Assembly (NCBI GenBank): GCA_047621325.1
Contig: JBLHLT010000010.1
Coordinates: forward strand, 1 to 64,000
Length of the DNA: 64,000 nt
From: Bermanella sp047621325
GTDB taxonomy: Bacteria > Pseudomonadota > Gammaproteobacteria > Pseudomonadales > Oceanobacteraceae
Reading direction: 5' to 3'
Made by a program: the position numbers and the translations under genes
Notes under the pieces: model-generated
Database searches by the model: none
What the model was told of the DNA's origin: nothing
Seen by the model: the letters and a program-made list of their open reading frames with translations, nothing else
Shown: in pieces, positions 1 to 7,823 of the stretch
Numbering within the stretch: position 1 is the stretch's first letter
Layout of the letters: every line of letters begins with the position of its first letter

Positions 1-1
1 A

Positions 2-109
2 TCTGGCTGTCAGAATAGCGTGATGTTTTCATGTAGATCTCCTGCGTTTAGTGTACGAGAAAAATTCTACTTTTGGGACCTGTTAATTTATGGGGGGATT
101 ACCCTCTAA
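2..109 (+). CDS. C-terminal end of an unidentified upstream protein (partial)
   Basis: The window opens inside a reading frame of 35 codons that ends in TAA at 107-109. The residues are mostly hydrophobic or aromatic near the end (YFWDLLIYGGITL). A rho-independent terminator follows about 20 bases later, as expected for the end of a real gene. There is too little sequence to name the protein, and a chance open frame cannot be excluded. Confidence 0.3.
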   Translation, partial: SGCQNSVMFSCRSPAFSVREKFYFWDLLIYGGITL

Positions 110-129
110 GCTAATTGTTGGTTTTAATC

Positions 130-164
130 AAGGGTTGTTCTTTTAATAGGACAGCCCTTTTTTT
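130..164 (+). terminator. Rho-independent terminator of the upstream gene
   Basis: A GGGTTGTTC arm (132-140) pairs with GGACAGCCC (149-157) with two G-U pairs, and a run of T follows. It closes the gene entering from the left edge and insulates ahpC. Confidence 0.75.
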
Positions 165-560
165 GTTAGTAGCTTTCTCAGATATTATTAACATTAATCT
201 CTTTTAGATTTTATAAGAGTATAAAATTTAGGCAGGAATACATATTTTTTTATTATTAGAGGCCTAATACAGACATTCTTCTTTTTATAATCGAAACGAC
301 CGCCGTTATCTAGGTAAGAATCCACCTTGCCAAATATACCGTTATCATCCTCAACAATTGTTTAACTTTGAAATATAGGCCTGTAGTACGACTGTTCCGG
401 TTATTTGGTCATATTACTATCTACTATGTTGCTATAGTATTTTGCTATTAGATCTATTTAAACTATCAATTTCAACTATTTACCCTCTTACCCCAGAATA
501 CATCTCATGGATTCGCAGCAAGAATCTAATTGAGTAACCAACCATTAATAGGATGACAAA
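165..560. other. AT-rich upstream region of ahpC
   Basis: About 395 bases with no supported gene on either strand. The part nearest ahpC carries ATAG/CTAT tetranucleotides (see the OxyR candidate). A Shine-Dalgarno AGGATG lies just before the ahpC ATG. The rest is AT-rich and I see no other structure in it. Confidence 0.6.
434..448 (+). promoter_or_regulatory. Candidate OxyR half-site upstream of ahpC
   Basis: ATAG (434-437), seven bases, then CTAT (445-448) matches the outer tetranucleotides of one half of the known OxyR motif. The second half, expected from 456, is weak (ATTT ... CAAT). OxyR control of ahpC is established in several proteobacteria, but here the site is a partial match only, about 110 bases before the start codon. 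Confidence 0.35.
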
Positions 561-1118
561 ATGATCAACACTGAAATCAAACCATTTAACGCCACTGCTT
601 TTAAACAAGGTGAATTCGTAGAAATTTCTGAAAAAGACGCACTGGGCAAATGGTCAGTATTCTTTTTCTACCCAGCTGACTTCACATTTGTATGCCCAAC
701 TGAACTAGGTGACGTGGCTGACAAATATGAAGAGCTACAAAAGCTAGGTGTAGAAGTGTTCTCTGTTTCAACGGATACACATTTCACCCACAAAGCATGG
801 CACGACAGCTCTGAGACCATCGGTAAAATCAATTATTTCATGGTAGGTGATCAAGCTGGCAACATCACAAACAACTTCGGTGTAATGCGTGAAGGTCAAG
901 GTCTTGCAGACCGTGCAACATTCTTAGTTGACCCAGATGGCGTGATTCAAGCGATTGAAGTTACCGCTGAAGGTATTGGCCGTGATGCAGATGATCTAAT
1001 GCGTAAATTAAAAGCAGCACAATACGTACGTAACCACCCAGGTGAAGTATGCCCTGCTAAATGGAAAGAAGGCGAAGCGACTTTGGCGCCATCTCTTGAC
1101 CTTGTAGGTAAAATCTAA
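561..1118 (+). CDS. ahpC: Alkyl hydroperoxide reductase subunit C (peroxiredoxin)
   Basis: A cytoplasmic 2-Cys peroxiredoxin that reduces H2O2, organic peroxides and peroxynitrite and is re-reduced by AhpF. The protein has 185 residues against 187 in E. coli and follows the enterobacterial AhpC sequence closely from end to end. The peroxidatic cysteine is C45 in FVCPTE and the resolving cysteine is C164 in GEVCPAKW. The C-terminus ends in the typical DLVGKI. The ATG is preceded by AGGATG at good spacing. ahpF follows after 187 bases with a strong hairpin between them. Identification is essentially certain. Confidence 0.98.
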   Translation: MINTEIKPFNATAFKQGEFVEISEKDALGKWSVFFFYPADFTFVCPTELGDVADKYEELQKLGVEVFSVSTDTHFTHKAWHDSSETIGKINYFMVGDQAGNITNNFGVMREGQGLADRATFLVDPDGVIQAIEVTAEGIGRDADDLMRKLKAAQYVRNHPGEVCPAKWKEGEATLAPSLDLVGKI

Positions 1119-1140
1119 GTTCGTAAATTTGCGAATACAA

Positions 1141-1166
1141 GAGCGAAGGTCGTTTGACCTTCGCTC
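1141..1166 (+). promoter_or_regulatory. Intercistronic hairpin between ahpC and ahpF
   Basis: A perfect 11-bp stem, GAGCGAAGGTC (1141-1151) against GACCTTCGCTC (1156-1166), has a GTTT loop. The bases after it are AGTAAGTATT, so a T-run is missing and this is not a classic terminator. It may stabilise the ahpC mRNA 3' end or act as a leaky terminator so that ahpC is made in excess over ahpF. Confidence 0.6.
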
Positions 1167-1305
1167 AGTAAGTATTAACAAGATAGTTGAAATCGTTTCA
1201 ATTATTTTTTAAACGCTTTAGGCCTCCAATTTAGGAGAGAAATTTATCGGGAGCAGATCTCTCGTCTCCAAAATTATGATTCGATAATAGACAAAAGGTA
1301 TCACT

Positions 1306-2901
1306 ATGTTAGACCAAAATATGAAAACCCAGTTAAAAACGTATTTAGATAATTTAAAAAGTGATGTGCATTTAGTGCTAAGTCTAGATGACAGTGATAC
1401 CGCACAAAAATTACACGGCTTAGCGACCGATATCGCTGCTCTAAATGACAAAGTAAAAGTATTTGAAGATCAAACAGCTTCACAACGCAAACCAATTATG
1501 CAAGTAATCAACCCTGAAAAACAAACGGCTCTAGGTTTTGCAGGTTTACCAATGGGTCACGAATTTACCTCTTTGGTATTGGCGCTGCTGCACAGTGGTG
1601 GCCACCCAATGAAGTTAGAAAAAGACGTGATCGAGCAGATTGCTGGGCTTGAACATGAAATGAATTTTGAAGTGTTTATTTCTTTAAGCTGTCAAAATTG
1701 TCCGGATGTGGTGCAAGCCTTAAATATGATGGCGGCTATTAATCCTAAGATTAAAACCACAATGATTGACGGTGCCGCGTTCCAAAATGAAGTGGCCGAG
1801 CGCAATATCATGGCAGTGCCAAGCGTGTACCTAAATGGTGAATTATTTACTCAAGGCCGTATTTCTCTGGCTGAAATTTTGAAAAAAGTAGACAGTGGCG
1901 CAGCGAAAAAACAAGCGGCTGCCTTGAACGAAAAAGAACCGTACGAAGTGCTAGTGGTAGGCGGCGGCCCAGCGGGTGCATCCGCCGCTATTTACGCAGC
2001 GCGTAAAGGTATTCGTACCGGTGTAGTTGCCGAACGGTTTGGTGGCCAAGTTATGGACACAATGGGCATTGAAAACTTTATTTCAGTGAAAGAAACTCAA
2101 GGCCCTAAATTAGCCATGGCGCTAGAAGAGCACGTTAAACAATATAACGTTGATATCATGAGCGAACAAAAAGCCGCGAACATTATACGCGCTGAAAAAA
2201 CAGAAGACGGTTACATTCATGTTGAACTAGACAGCGGTGCTACTTTAAAAAGTCGCAGTGTGATTTTGTCTACCGGTGCACGTTGGAGAGAAATGAATGT
2301 ACCAGGTGAACAAGAATACCGTAACAAAGGTGTGGCGTATTGCCCACATTGTGATGGACCATTGTTCAAAGGTAAAAAGGTAGCGGTTATCGGCGGCGGT
2401 AATTCGGGCATTGAAGCAGCCATTGATTTAGCGGGCTTAGTTGAACACGTTACCGTATTAGAATTTGCAGATACATTGCGCGCTGACAAAGTGTTGGTCG
2501 ACAAAGCGAATTCAATGAAAAATGTGACGATTATTAAACAAGCACAAAGCACTAAGGTAATAGGTGATGGTACACGTGTTACTGCTCTTAATTATACTGA
2601 CCGCGCAACAGGCGACGAGAAACAAATAGAGCTTGCAGGTATATTCGTTCAAATTGGTTTAGTACCAAATAGCGAATTTTTAAAAGACAGCGGAGTAGCA
2701 TTATCGGCTCGTGGTGAAATTGAAGTGAGTGCAAAAGGTGAGACATCGGTAGCCGGTATATTTGCGGCAGGTGATGTAACCACTGTGCCTTATAAGCAAA
2801 TTATTATCGCTATGGGTGAAGGCTCGAAAGCAAGCCTTGGTGCATTTGATCACTTGATTCGCACTCCTTTACCACAAACAAAAAACCAAGAAGTGGCCTA
2901 A
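1306..2901 (+). CDS. ahpF: Alkyl hydroperoxide reductase subunit F
   Basis: An NADH-dependent flavoprotein that passes electrons through two disulfide centres to AhpC. It has 531 residues (family about 520). The N-terminal double thioredoxin-fold domain, about residues 1-200, carries C129-x-x-C132 (SCQNC). The FAD Rossmann motif VVGGGPAGA is near 216, the NAD motif VIGGGNSG near 361, and the second active disulfide is C346/C349 in YCPHC. Both cysteine pairs sit at nearly the E. coli positions. It forms one unit with ahpC, and a strong terminator follows. Confidence 0.98.
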   Translation: MLDQNMKTQLKTYLDNLKSDVHLVLSLDDSDTAQKLHGLATDIAALNDKVKVFEDQTASQRKPIMQVINPEKQTALGFAGLPMGHEFTSLVLALLHSGGHPMKLEKDVIEQIAGLEHEMNFEVFISLSCQNCPDVVQALNMMAAINPKIKTTMIDGAAFQNEVAERNIMAVPSVYLNGELFTQGRISLAEILKKVDSGAAKKQAAALNEKEPYEVLVVGGGPAGASAAIYAARKGIRTGVVAERFGGQVMDTMGIENFISVKETQGPKLAMALEEHVKQYNVDIMSEQKAANIIRAEKTEDGYIHVELDSGATLKSRSVILSTGARWREMNVPGEQEYRNKGVAYCPHCDGPLFKGKKVAVIGGGNSGIEAAIDLAGLVEHVTVLEFADTLRADKVLVDKANSMKNVTIIKQAQSTKVIGDGTRVTALNYTDRATGDEKQIELAGIFVQIGLVPNSEFLKDSGVALSARGEIEVSAKGETSVAGIFAAGDVTTVPYKQIIIAMGEGSKASLGAFDHLIRTPLPQTKNQEVA

Positions 2902-2951
2902 GCCCTTCAATGTCTCCCTACAAGTTGGCGCCTGCCAGCTTGTTCTTTTTA

Positions 2952-2984
2952 CCCAGTACTTTGCAAAAAGTACTGGGTTTTTTT
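2952..2984 (+). terminator. Rho-independent terminator of ahpCF
   Basis: An 11-bp stem, CCCAGTACTTT against AAAGTACTGGG, with a GCAA tetraloop is followed by seven T. A weaker hairpin (ACAAGTTGGC / GCCAGCTTGT) lies just before it. Confidence 0.92.
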
Positions 2985-3014
2985 ATGGTATTTATTATTG
3001 ACGTAAATTAATAC

Positions 3015-3036
3015 TTGCAATTACATGTATATGCAA
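3015..3036. promoter_or_regulatory. Palindromic operator candidate before the MarR gene
   Basis: TTGCA (3015-3019) and TGCAA (3032-3036) flank a TACATGTA core (3022-3029), all centred on the same point. It lies about 35 bases before the MarR-family start codon, where an autoregulatory site is expected. The same core recurs before the next gene (3548-3555). Confidence 0.55.
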
Positions 3037-3070
3037 CTAGTTTGTATTTAATGTTCATTAAGGTAAACCC

Positions 3071-3490
3071 ATGTCGATTCAGCCTTGTTACAATTTGGCG
3101 ATGCGCCAAGCCGATCGCGTGTTAACAGGTGTTTATAACGCCTATTTAAGCGATGTTGGGTTAAAAATAACGCAGTTTAGCGTGCTGCGTTCATTACGTT
3201 ATTTAAAGGCGTGTTCGCAAAAAGAATTAGAAAAAGTATTGTTGCTAGAGCAAGCGACTCTCACTCGAAATTTACAGCCATTATTGCGTGATGGCTGGGT
3301 GAAGCGTGAACCTAGTTCACAGGATGGTCGTGTGTGGCTAATCTCTTTAACGGATGAAGGGTTTGCTTTATATAAACAAGCAGAGAAGCGCTGGCAAGTG
3401 GCCCAAAAAAAGATAGAAAGTATATTAGGGCAAGATACCTTGGCGAAATTAATGGACGCCTCAGAAAAAATTGTCACTTTGCGCGATTAA
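3071..3490 (+). CDS. MarR-family transcriptional regulator
   Basis: A 139-residue winged helix-turn-helix protein, normal length for MarR. The fold is recognisable: an N-terminal dimerisation helix, then the DNA-binding segment around residues 40-95 including LLLEQATLTRNLQPLLRDGWV, the charged wing (SSQDGRVWLISLTDEG), and a C-terminal helix. The ATG follows a TAAGGT ribosome site. It lies directly upstream of an alpha/beta hydrolase, and both genes have a TACATGTA palindrome in their 5' regions, so it probably represses itself and the hydrolase. The ligand is unknown. Confidence 0.88.
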   Translation: MSIQPCYNLAMRQADRVLTGVYNAYLSDVGLKITQFSVLRSLRYLKACSQKELEKVLLLEQATLTRNLQPLLRDGWVKREPSSQDGRVWLISLTDEGFALYKQAEKRWQVAQKKIESILGQDTLAKLMDASEKIVTLRD

Positions 3491-3507
3491 CTCGCATAAA
3501 GGCCATC

Positions 3508-3527
3508 ACAGTCTTCGGGCTGTTTTT
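3508..3527 (+). terminator. Short UUCG-loop terminator after the MarR gene
   Basis: ACAGTC / GGCTGT closes a TTCG tetraloop and is followed by a T-run. The stem is only 6 bp, so termination may be partial. It suggests the hydrolase has its own promoter. Confidence 0.55.
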
Positions 3528-3544
3528 AATATAAATATACATTT

Positions 3545-3558
3545 ATATACATGTATAT
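3545..3558. promoter_or_regulatory. Perfect 14-bp palindrome before the alpha/beta hydrolase
   Basis: ATATACATGTATAT is a perfect palindrome centred 32 bases before the hydrolase ATG. It contains the same TACATGTA core as the site upstream of the MarR gene, so it is the likely second operator of that regulator. Confidence 0.55.
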
Positions 3559-3583
3559 TGAAAGAAAATAGAGGGAGATAACT

Positions 3584-4411
3584 ATGAATGCGATTACTTT
3601 GCTGCGTATGAGTAACCAAATACAAGGACGAGTATTTCCAAAGGCAGCAGCGGATAAAATGGCGAAGCTATTTTTAACGCCCCGCAATCCACCGTTAAAA
3701 GAATGGGAGCAGGAATTAGAATCAAGCTGTCAGCGTGTGTCATTTTCAGGTGAATTAAACGCCGCTGTATGGGGCACGGGTGGCAAAAAAGTTTTGTTGA
3801 TGCACGGCTGGGAATCGCGCGCGACTCACATGTACGCATTAGTAGAACCGCTTGTAAAAAATGGATTTCAGGTCGTGGCCATTGATGCACCTAGGCATGG
3901 TCATTCAGGCGGGGATAAAGCGAACTTGGCGGCGTTCGCCGAAGCGATTGTTGCCGCAGAGGTAGAATTTGGTTCGTTTGTTGCTGCGGTGGGGCATTCG
4001 CTAGGTGGTGCAGCGTTAACCTATGCCATAGAGTTAGGCGTACAAATAAAGTGTTGTGTATTAATTTCGTCCCCTGCGTGTATTTTAGATGTGCTGATTG
4101 GTTTTGCTCGATTTGTCGGATTACCGGCAAGGGCGCAGAAAATGTTTGTCGAGAATATAGAGCGTGAAACCGGTGTGCCTGCCAGTGAGCTGGACATGGG
4201 GCGAATATTATCTCAGAAAAAAATAAAAACCCTAGTGGTGCATTCGCAAGATGACGTGGAAATTTCAGTGGAGGCACTTACTGCAATACACAACGCATGG
4301 CCTCAATCTGAAACCTACATAGCGGAGAATTTGGGGCACCGTAAAATTATCCGTGATAGTGAAGTGGCGATGTTGGTACAGCAATTTGTTCAGCGCCATT
4401 CACTGGTTTAA
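3584..4411 (+). CDS. Alpha/beta hydrolase
   Basis: A 275-residue soluble alpha/beta-fold hydrolase with no signal peptide. Visible elements are the oxyanion-region HGWESR at 75-80, the nucleophile elbow GHSLGG with S139, a probable acid at D223/D224 in HSQDDVE, and H252 in NLGHRK, giving a complete Ser-Asp-His triad. The substrate cannot be told from sequence. The putative MarR operator upstream suggests it is induced by a small aromatic or lipophilic compound, which is inference. Start chosen: ATG after an AGGGAG ribosome site. Confidence 0.88.
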   Translation: MNAITLLRMSNQIQGRVFPKAAADKMAKLFLTPRNPPLKEWEQELESSCQRVSFSGELNAAVWGTGGKKVLLMHGWESRATHMYALVEPLVKNGFQVVAIDAPRHGHSGGDKANLAAFAEAIVAAEVEFGSFVAAVGHSLGGAALTYAIELGVQIKCCVLISSPACILDVLIGFARFVGLPARAQKMFVENIERETGVPASELDMGRILSQKKIKTLVVHSQDDVEISVEALTAIHNAWPQSETYIAENLGHRKIIRDSEVAMLVQQFVQRHSLV

Positions 4412-4423
4412 AGCGGTATTATT

Positions 4424-4456
4424 CAAAAGGCGATCGTATCTCAAGAACGCCTTTTG
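4424..4456. terminator. Bidirectional terminator between hydrolase and ridA-like gene
   Basis: CAAAAGGCG (4424-4432) pairs with CGCCTTTTG (4448-4456). The A/T runs in the stem serve both converging genes. Confidence 0.65.
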
Positions 4457-4462
4457 ACTTGT

Positions 4463-4813
4463 CTATTTCTCGGCCGCAATAACCGAAATCTCAACCAATA
4501 GCTCTGGGCGTGCCATGCGGGCTTCAACGCAAGCACGGGCTGGGGCGTGGCCGTGTGGCAGCCATGCATCCCAAACGGTGTTCATGGGGGCAAAGTCTTT
4601 CATATCCCGAATATAAATAGTGGCACTGAGCATGTGCTCTTTACCCGAGCCAGCTTGTTCTAACAGGGCCTCAACTTTATCGAGCATGGTCTGTGTTTGC
4701 TCGATAATGTCTTTACTCGCATCAGCGGCCACTTGGCCACACAGGTAAACCGTGCCGTTGTGTTTAACGATGCGGCTCATACGTTGGCCGGTTTCTAGGC
4801 GCTCAATACTCAT
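4463..4813 (-). CDS. RidA/YjgF-family protein
   Basis: A 116-residue protein of the RidA/YER057c/UK114 family, nearest to the YoaB-like branch. Members hydrolyse reactive enamine/imine intermediates released by PLP enzymes. The family core is visible (TVYLCGQVAADASKDI, then PARACVEARMARPELLVEISVIA), including the arginine in the ARMARPELLVEI strand. It stands alone on the minus strand, so its metabolic partner is not given by context. The ATG is preceded by an AAAGGAG-type ribosome site. Confidence 0.9.
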   Translation of the reverse strand: MSIERLETGQRMSRIVKHNGTVYLCGQVAADASKDIIEQTQTMLDKVEALLEQAGSGKEHMLSATIYIRDMKDFAPMNTVWDAWLPHGHAPARACVEARMARPELLVEISVIAAEK

Positions 4814-4949
4814 GCTTTCTCCTTTTTTCGCTATTTATGTAGCGGCTTAGTCTGTGTTGTTAAGCTAATTATAGGTGGCAATTATAGCGAGACTCGACCA
4901 GTGGATTGTATTTTTAAGCGAGGTGTTTTTAGGGGAATGTTTGCCTTTT

Positions 4950-4989
4950 ATATCTTTACAGTGTATATATTTCATATCTTTACGGTGTA
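4950..4989. promoter_or_regulatory. Paired 16-bp direct repeats upstream of the CrtI-like operon
   Basis: ATATCTTTACAGTGTA (4950-4965) and ATATCTTTACGGTGTA (4974-4989) differ at one base and are 24 bp apart start to start. Each contains TTAC-N3-GTA(A/T), a short palindrome of the kind bound by TetR-family dimers. They lie 57-96 bases before the first gene of an operon followed by a tetR gene. Confidence 0.5.
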
Positions 4990-5045
4990 AGGTTTATTTG
5001 AACCGTAACGTATCCAATTTAAGAGCGACAGGATAGGAGAAACAA

Positions 5046-6602
5046 ATGAGCGAGTTTGATGCCATTGTCATCGGAGCCGGAAACGGTGGCTTAACCGCAG
5101 CCACCGCATTACAGCGTGGTGGTGCCAAAACCTTATTGTTAGAACGCCATAATATCCCAGGTGGTTGTGCCACCTCGTTTGTACGCGGTGAATTTGAGTT
5201 TGAAGTAGCCCTGCACCAGTTAAGTGGGTTAGGCACGGAGGACAAACCCTTCATCATGCGCAAATTATTTGGTGAGTTAGGTGTACTCGATAAAGTTGAG
5301 TTTGTACAAGAAGGTGAGTTGTACCGCATGGTGGTGTTAGATCAATTTGATATCACGCTACCAGCCAGTTGGGCTGGGATTCGTACCACCTTAATTGAAC
5401 ACTTTCCGATAGAAGAAAAAAATATTCTGGCGTTCATGACGCTGTGTGAACAAGTCACTCTAGAGAGTTTTATGGGGGTACCGCAAGCGCGTAAAATGAA
5501 CTCTCAAGAGATGCTAAATAAAAATTGTAAAAACTTTGTTGAATACGGCCTGCGTGATGCAAAAAGTGTATTGGATGAATTCTTTGAGAACGAACACCTA
5601 AAAACATTATTAGCCGCTTACTGGTGCTATTTAGGCATGCCGCCAAAAGATATTAACTTTAGTGACTTAGCGGTAATGTTATACGCCTATGGCGTGTTCA
5701 AACCTTGGCATGTAAAAGGGGGCTCACAAGCGTTATCCAGTGCGTTACTTGAAAGCTTTTTAGACGCGGGCGGCGAAGTGCGTTTTAATTGCTCGGTCGA
5801 TAAAATTTTAACCGATCAAAGTGGTGATAAACCCTCAGTAAAAGGCGTGCGCACCGAATTTGGTGACACCATCGCCTGTGACCATATTATTTCGAATGCC
5901 AGTACCGTGGTAACGTTTACCGAACTACTGGATACACCGGTTTTATCACAAGGCATTTCACAAGATTTTAAATCTCGTGACCTTGGCACCTCGGCCTTTT
6001 GTATTTATTTAGGGTTAGACTGTACGCCTGCCGAATTAGGCATTAAAAACGCATCGACGTTTATTTCAAATACCATCGATGAAAATCTCATGCATGCAAC
6101 CATGAGTACTATGAATCCTCCAGTGGCGACCATGTTGACGTGTTATAACGTCGATGACCCAAGTTTTGCGCCACAGGGTAAAAGTCAAATATCGTTATTG
6201 TGTTTGCAATACGGCAGTGTGTGGGAAGATATCCCCGTTGAAAAATACGCCGAAACCAAATACGAATTTGCACAGCACTTAATAAATCAAGCTGAACAAA
6301 TATTCCCCGGTATTCAGGCGCATATAGAAGAAGTCGAAGTGGCAACACCGCTCACCATGATGCGCTATCTCAATACACCTGGCGGCGCGATTTATGGCTT
6401 TAAACAGAACCCTGAAGACAATTTATTATTTCGTGAGCGTTATGATCAAGTAAACGGTTTGCATATTGCTGGTTCTTGGCAGGGCATGGGTGGATTCCAA
6501 CCAACGTATATGGTGGGGGCCGCAACAGCCAAAGCCATTGTTAAAAAAGTGAAAGTTAAACACGCAGCGCAGCAAGTTTCAGCGGAGATAGTCAATGTCT
6601 AA
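5046..6602 (+). CDS. CrtI/RetSat-like FAD-dependent oxidoreductase
   Basis: A 518-residue flavoprotein of the phytoene desaturase / carotenoid isomerase / retinol saturase superfamily. The N-terminus has the FAD Rossmann motif IGAGNGGLTAA (about 9-19) followed by ERHNIPGGCATSF. The C-terminal FAD-contact segment reads GLHIAGSWQGMGGFQPTYM. No carotenoid synthesis gene (crtB, crtE) is in the window, so a role in pigment synthesis is not supported. The downstream ferredoxin-reductase gene overlaps by 8 bases and is probably the electron partner. Substrate unknown. Start: ATG after GGAGAAACAA. Confidence 0.85.
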   Translation: MSEFDAIVIGAGNGGLTAATALQRGGAKTLLLERHNIPGGCATSFVRGEFEFEVALHQLSGLGTEDKPFIMRKLFGELGVLDKVEFVQEGELYRMVVLDQFDITLPASWAGIRTTLIEHFPIEEKNILAFMTLCEQVTLESFMGVPQARKMNSQEMLNKNCKNFVEYGLRDAKSVLDEFFENEHLKTLLAAYWCYLGMPPKDINFSDLAVMLYAYGVFKPWHVKGGSQALSSALLESFLDAGGEVRFNCSVDKILTDQSGDKPSVKGVRTEFGDTIACDHIISNASTVVTFTELLDTPVLSQGISQDFKSRDLGTSAFCIYLGLDCTPAELGIKNASTFISNTIDENLMHATMSTMNPPVATMLTCYNVDDPSFAPQGKSQISLLCLQYGSVWEDIPVEKYAETKYEFAQHLINQAEQIFPGIQAHIEEVEVATPLTMMRYLNTPGGAIYGFKQNPEDNLLFRERYDQVNGLHIAGSWQGMGGFQPTYMVGAATAKAIVKKVKVKHAAQQVSAEIVNV

Positions 6603-7758
6603 CTCAACCAATATTTTAAACAGCATCAAGGGTTATAAAGAAGGGCTTAGCCGTAAAGCAGAGCGTGAAAAAATGGGCTCAGATTTTACCGATCAAAAAG
6701 GTAAAACGGCTCACGAAATTGCCAAATTACACCCTAAGCGTTTACAGCTTGAAGTCAGTGACATATTTAGTAATACCGCATCGACCAAAACCTTTCGCTT
6801 TAAAAGTGTGAAGGGTGTGTTGCCGCCGTTTCAAGCAGGGCAGTATATTAATGTATATGTGAATATTGATGGTGTTGAAACCGCGCGTCCGTATGCGATT
6901 TCATCTTGCCCAAGCAAACGTGATTATTATGATTTAACGGTTAAGTTAGTGGATGGCGGGTTTGTCACCAATTACTTATTAAATAACGTCAAACAAGGTC
7001 AAATATTTTCAACCACGAGTCCAATGGGGACGTTTTACCACAACCCGTTATTTCACGGTGATAAATTAGTATTTTTAGCCGGTGGCTCAGGTGGCGCACC
7101 TGCACGGGCCATGATTGAAAGTGTATTGAATCGTGGTTTAAATATGGAATTCCATCTGGTGTATGGCAATAGCTACGAGAGCGATGTGATTTTTGCAGAG
7201 ACCTTTCGAGAGTTAGCGGCTAAACATGACAACTTTCATTTAACCGAAGTTATCTCGCGCCCTACTAAAAGCTACACTGGTTTAACTGGGCATTTACGTG
7301 CACAACTTATTAGCGAAGCGGTAGGAGGGGTGAGCGGCAAAACATTTTATGTATGTGGCCCAACGCCATTTAACGAATACTGCGAGACACAACTAAAATC
7401 GTTAGGGGTAGAGAATAAACGGATTCGTATCGAATGCAATGGCCCGCCTAAAACCCCAAGCTGCCTTGAAAACTGGCCTAAGGTCGTCAGCGAGCAAGAT
7501 GAGGTTGTGGTAACCGTGCAAGGTAAAGGCCAGTTTACCGCAAAAGTGGGCGAGCCGTTATTAAACAGCTTAGAGCGTAATGGTTATGCCGTTGAAAACG
7601 CGTGTCGCTCGGGCGAATGCAGTTTGTGTCGTGTAAAAGTGGTTGAAGGGGAGGTGTTTAACCCGCCAGAAGCGCATTTGCGTAAGTCCGATAAAGACTT
7701 TGGCTGGGTGCATTCTTGTGTGGCCTTTCCAACGACCGATATAGAGATTTTGTATTAA
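6595..7758 (+). CDS. Ferredoxin reductase with C-terminal 2Fe-2S domain
   Basis: A 387-residue electron-transfer protein. An N-terminal extension of about 50 residues precedes an FNR-type module: FAD contact RPYAISS near 101-107 and the NAD(P) segment ending in YVCGPTPF. The C-terminal plant-type ferredoxin domain carries CRSGECSLC and a last cysteine in HSCVAFP, the full C-x4-C-x2-C...C set. This is the reductase-ferredoxin layout of oxygenase and P450 partners (Hmp/PaaE/VanB-like). The ATG overlaps the end of the CrtI-like gene, so the two are translationally coupled. Confidence 0.88.
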   Translation: MSNSTNILNSIKGYKEGLSRKAEREKMGSDFTDQKGKTAHEIAKLHPKRLQLEVSDIFSNTASTKTFRFKSVKGVLPPFQAGQYINVYVNIDGVETARPYAISSCPSKRDYYDLTVKLVDGGFVTNYLLNNVKQGQIFSTTSPMGTFYHNPLFHGDKLVFLAGGSGGAPARAMIESVLNRGLNMEFHLVYGNSYESDVIFAETFRELAAKHDNFHLTEVISRPTKSYTGLTGHLRAQLISEAVGGVSGKTFYVCGPTPFNEYCETQLKSLGVENKRIRIECNGPPKTPSCLENWPKVVSEQDEVVVTVQGKGQFTAKVGEPLLNSLERNGYAVENACRSGECSLCRVKVVEGEVFNPPEAHLRKSDKDFGWVHSCVAFPTTDIEILY

Positions 7759-7788
7759 TCAATGTAGTGAGTAATGATTTGGTCTTTG

Positions 7789-7820
7789 TCCCCGATAGCG
7801 TCTGCTGTCGGGGATTTTTT
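7789..7820 (+). terminator. Terminator after the ferredoxin reductase gene
   Basis: TCCCCGATAGC pairs with GCTGTCGGGGA (one G-U pair) around a GTCT loop and is followed by six T. It lies between converging genes. Confidence 0.88.
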
Positions 7821-7823
7821 GTA

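Noticed and set aside
3891..4277. 128-codon open frame antisense to the alpha/beta hydrolase
   Set aside because: Shadow of a clear hydrolase gene, composition unlike a real protein.
5046..6602. Calling the CrtI-like protein a phytoene desaturase
   Set aside because: No crtB, crtE or other carotenoid gene is in the window and the superfamily covers many other reactions.
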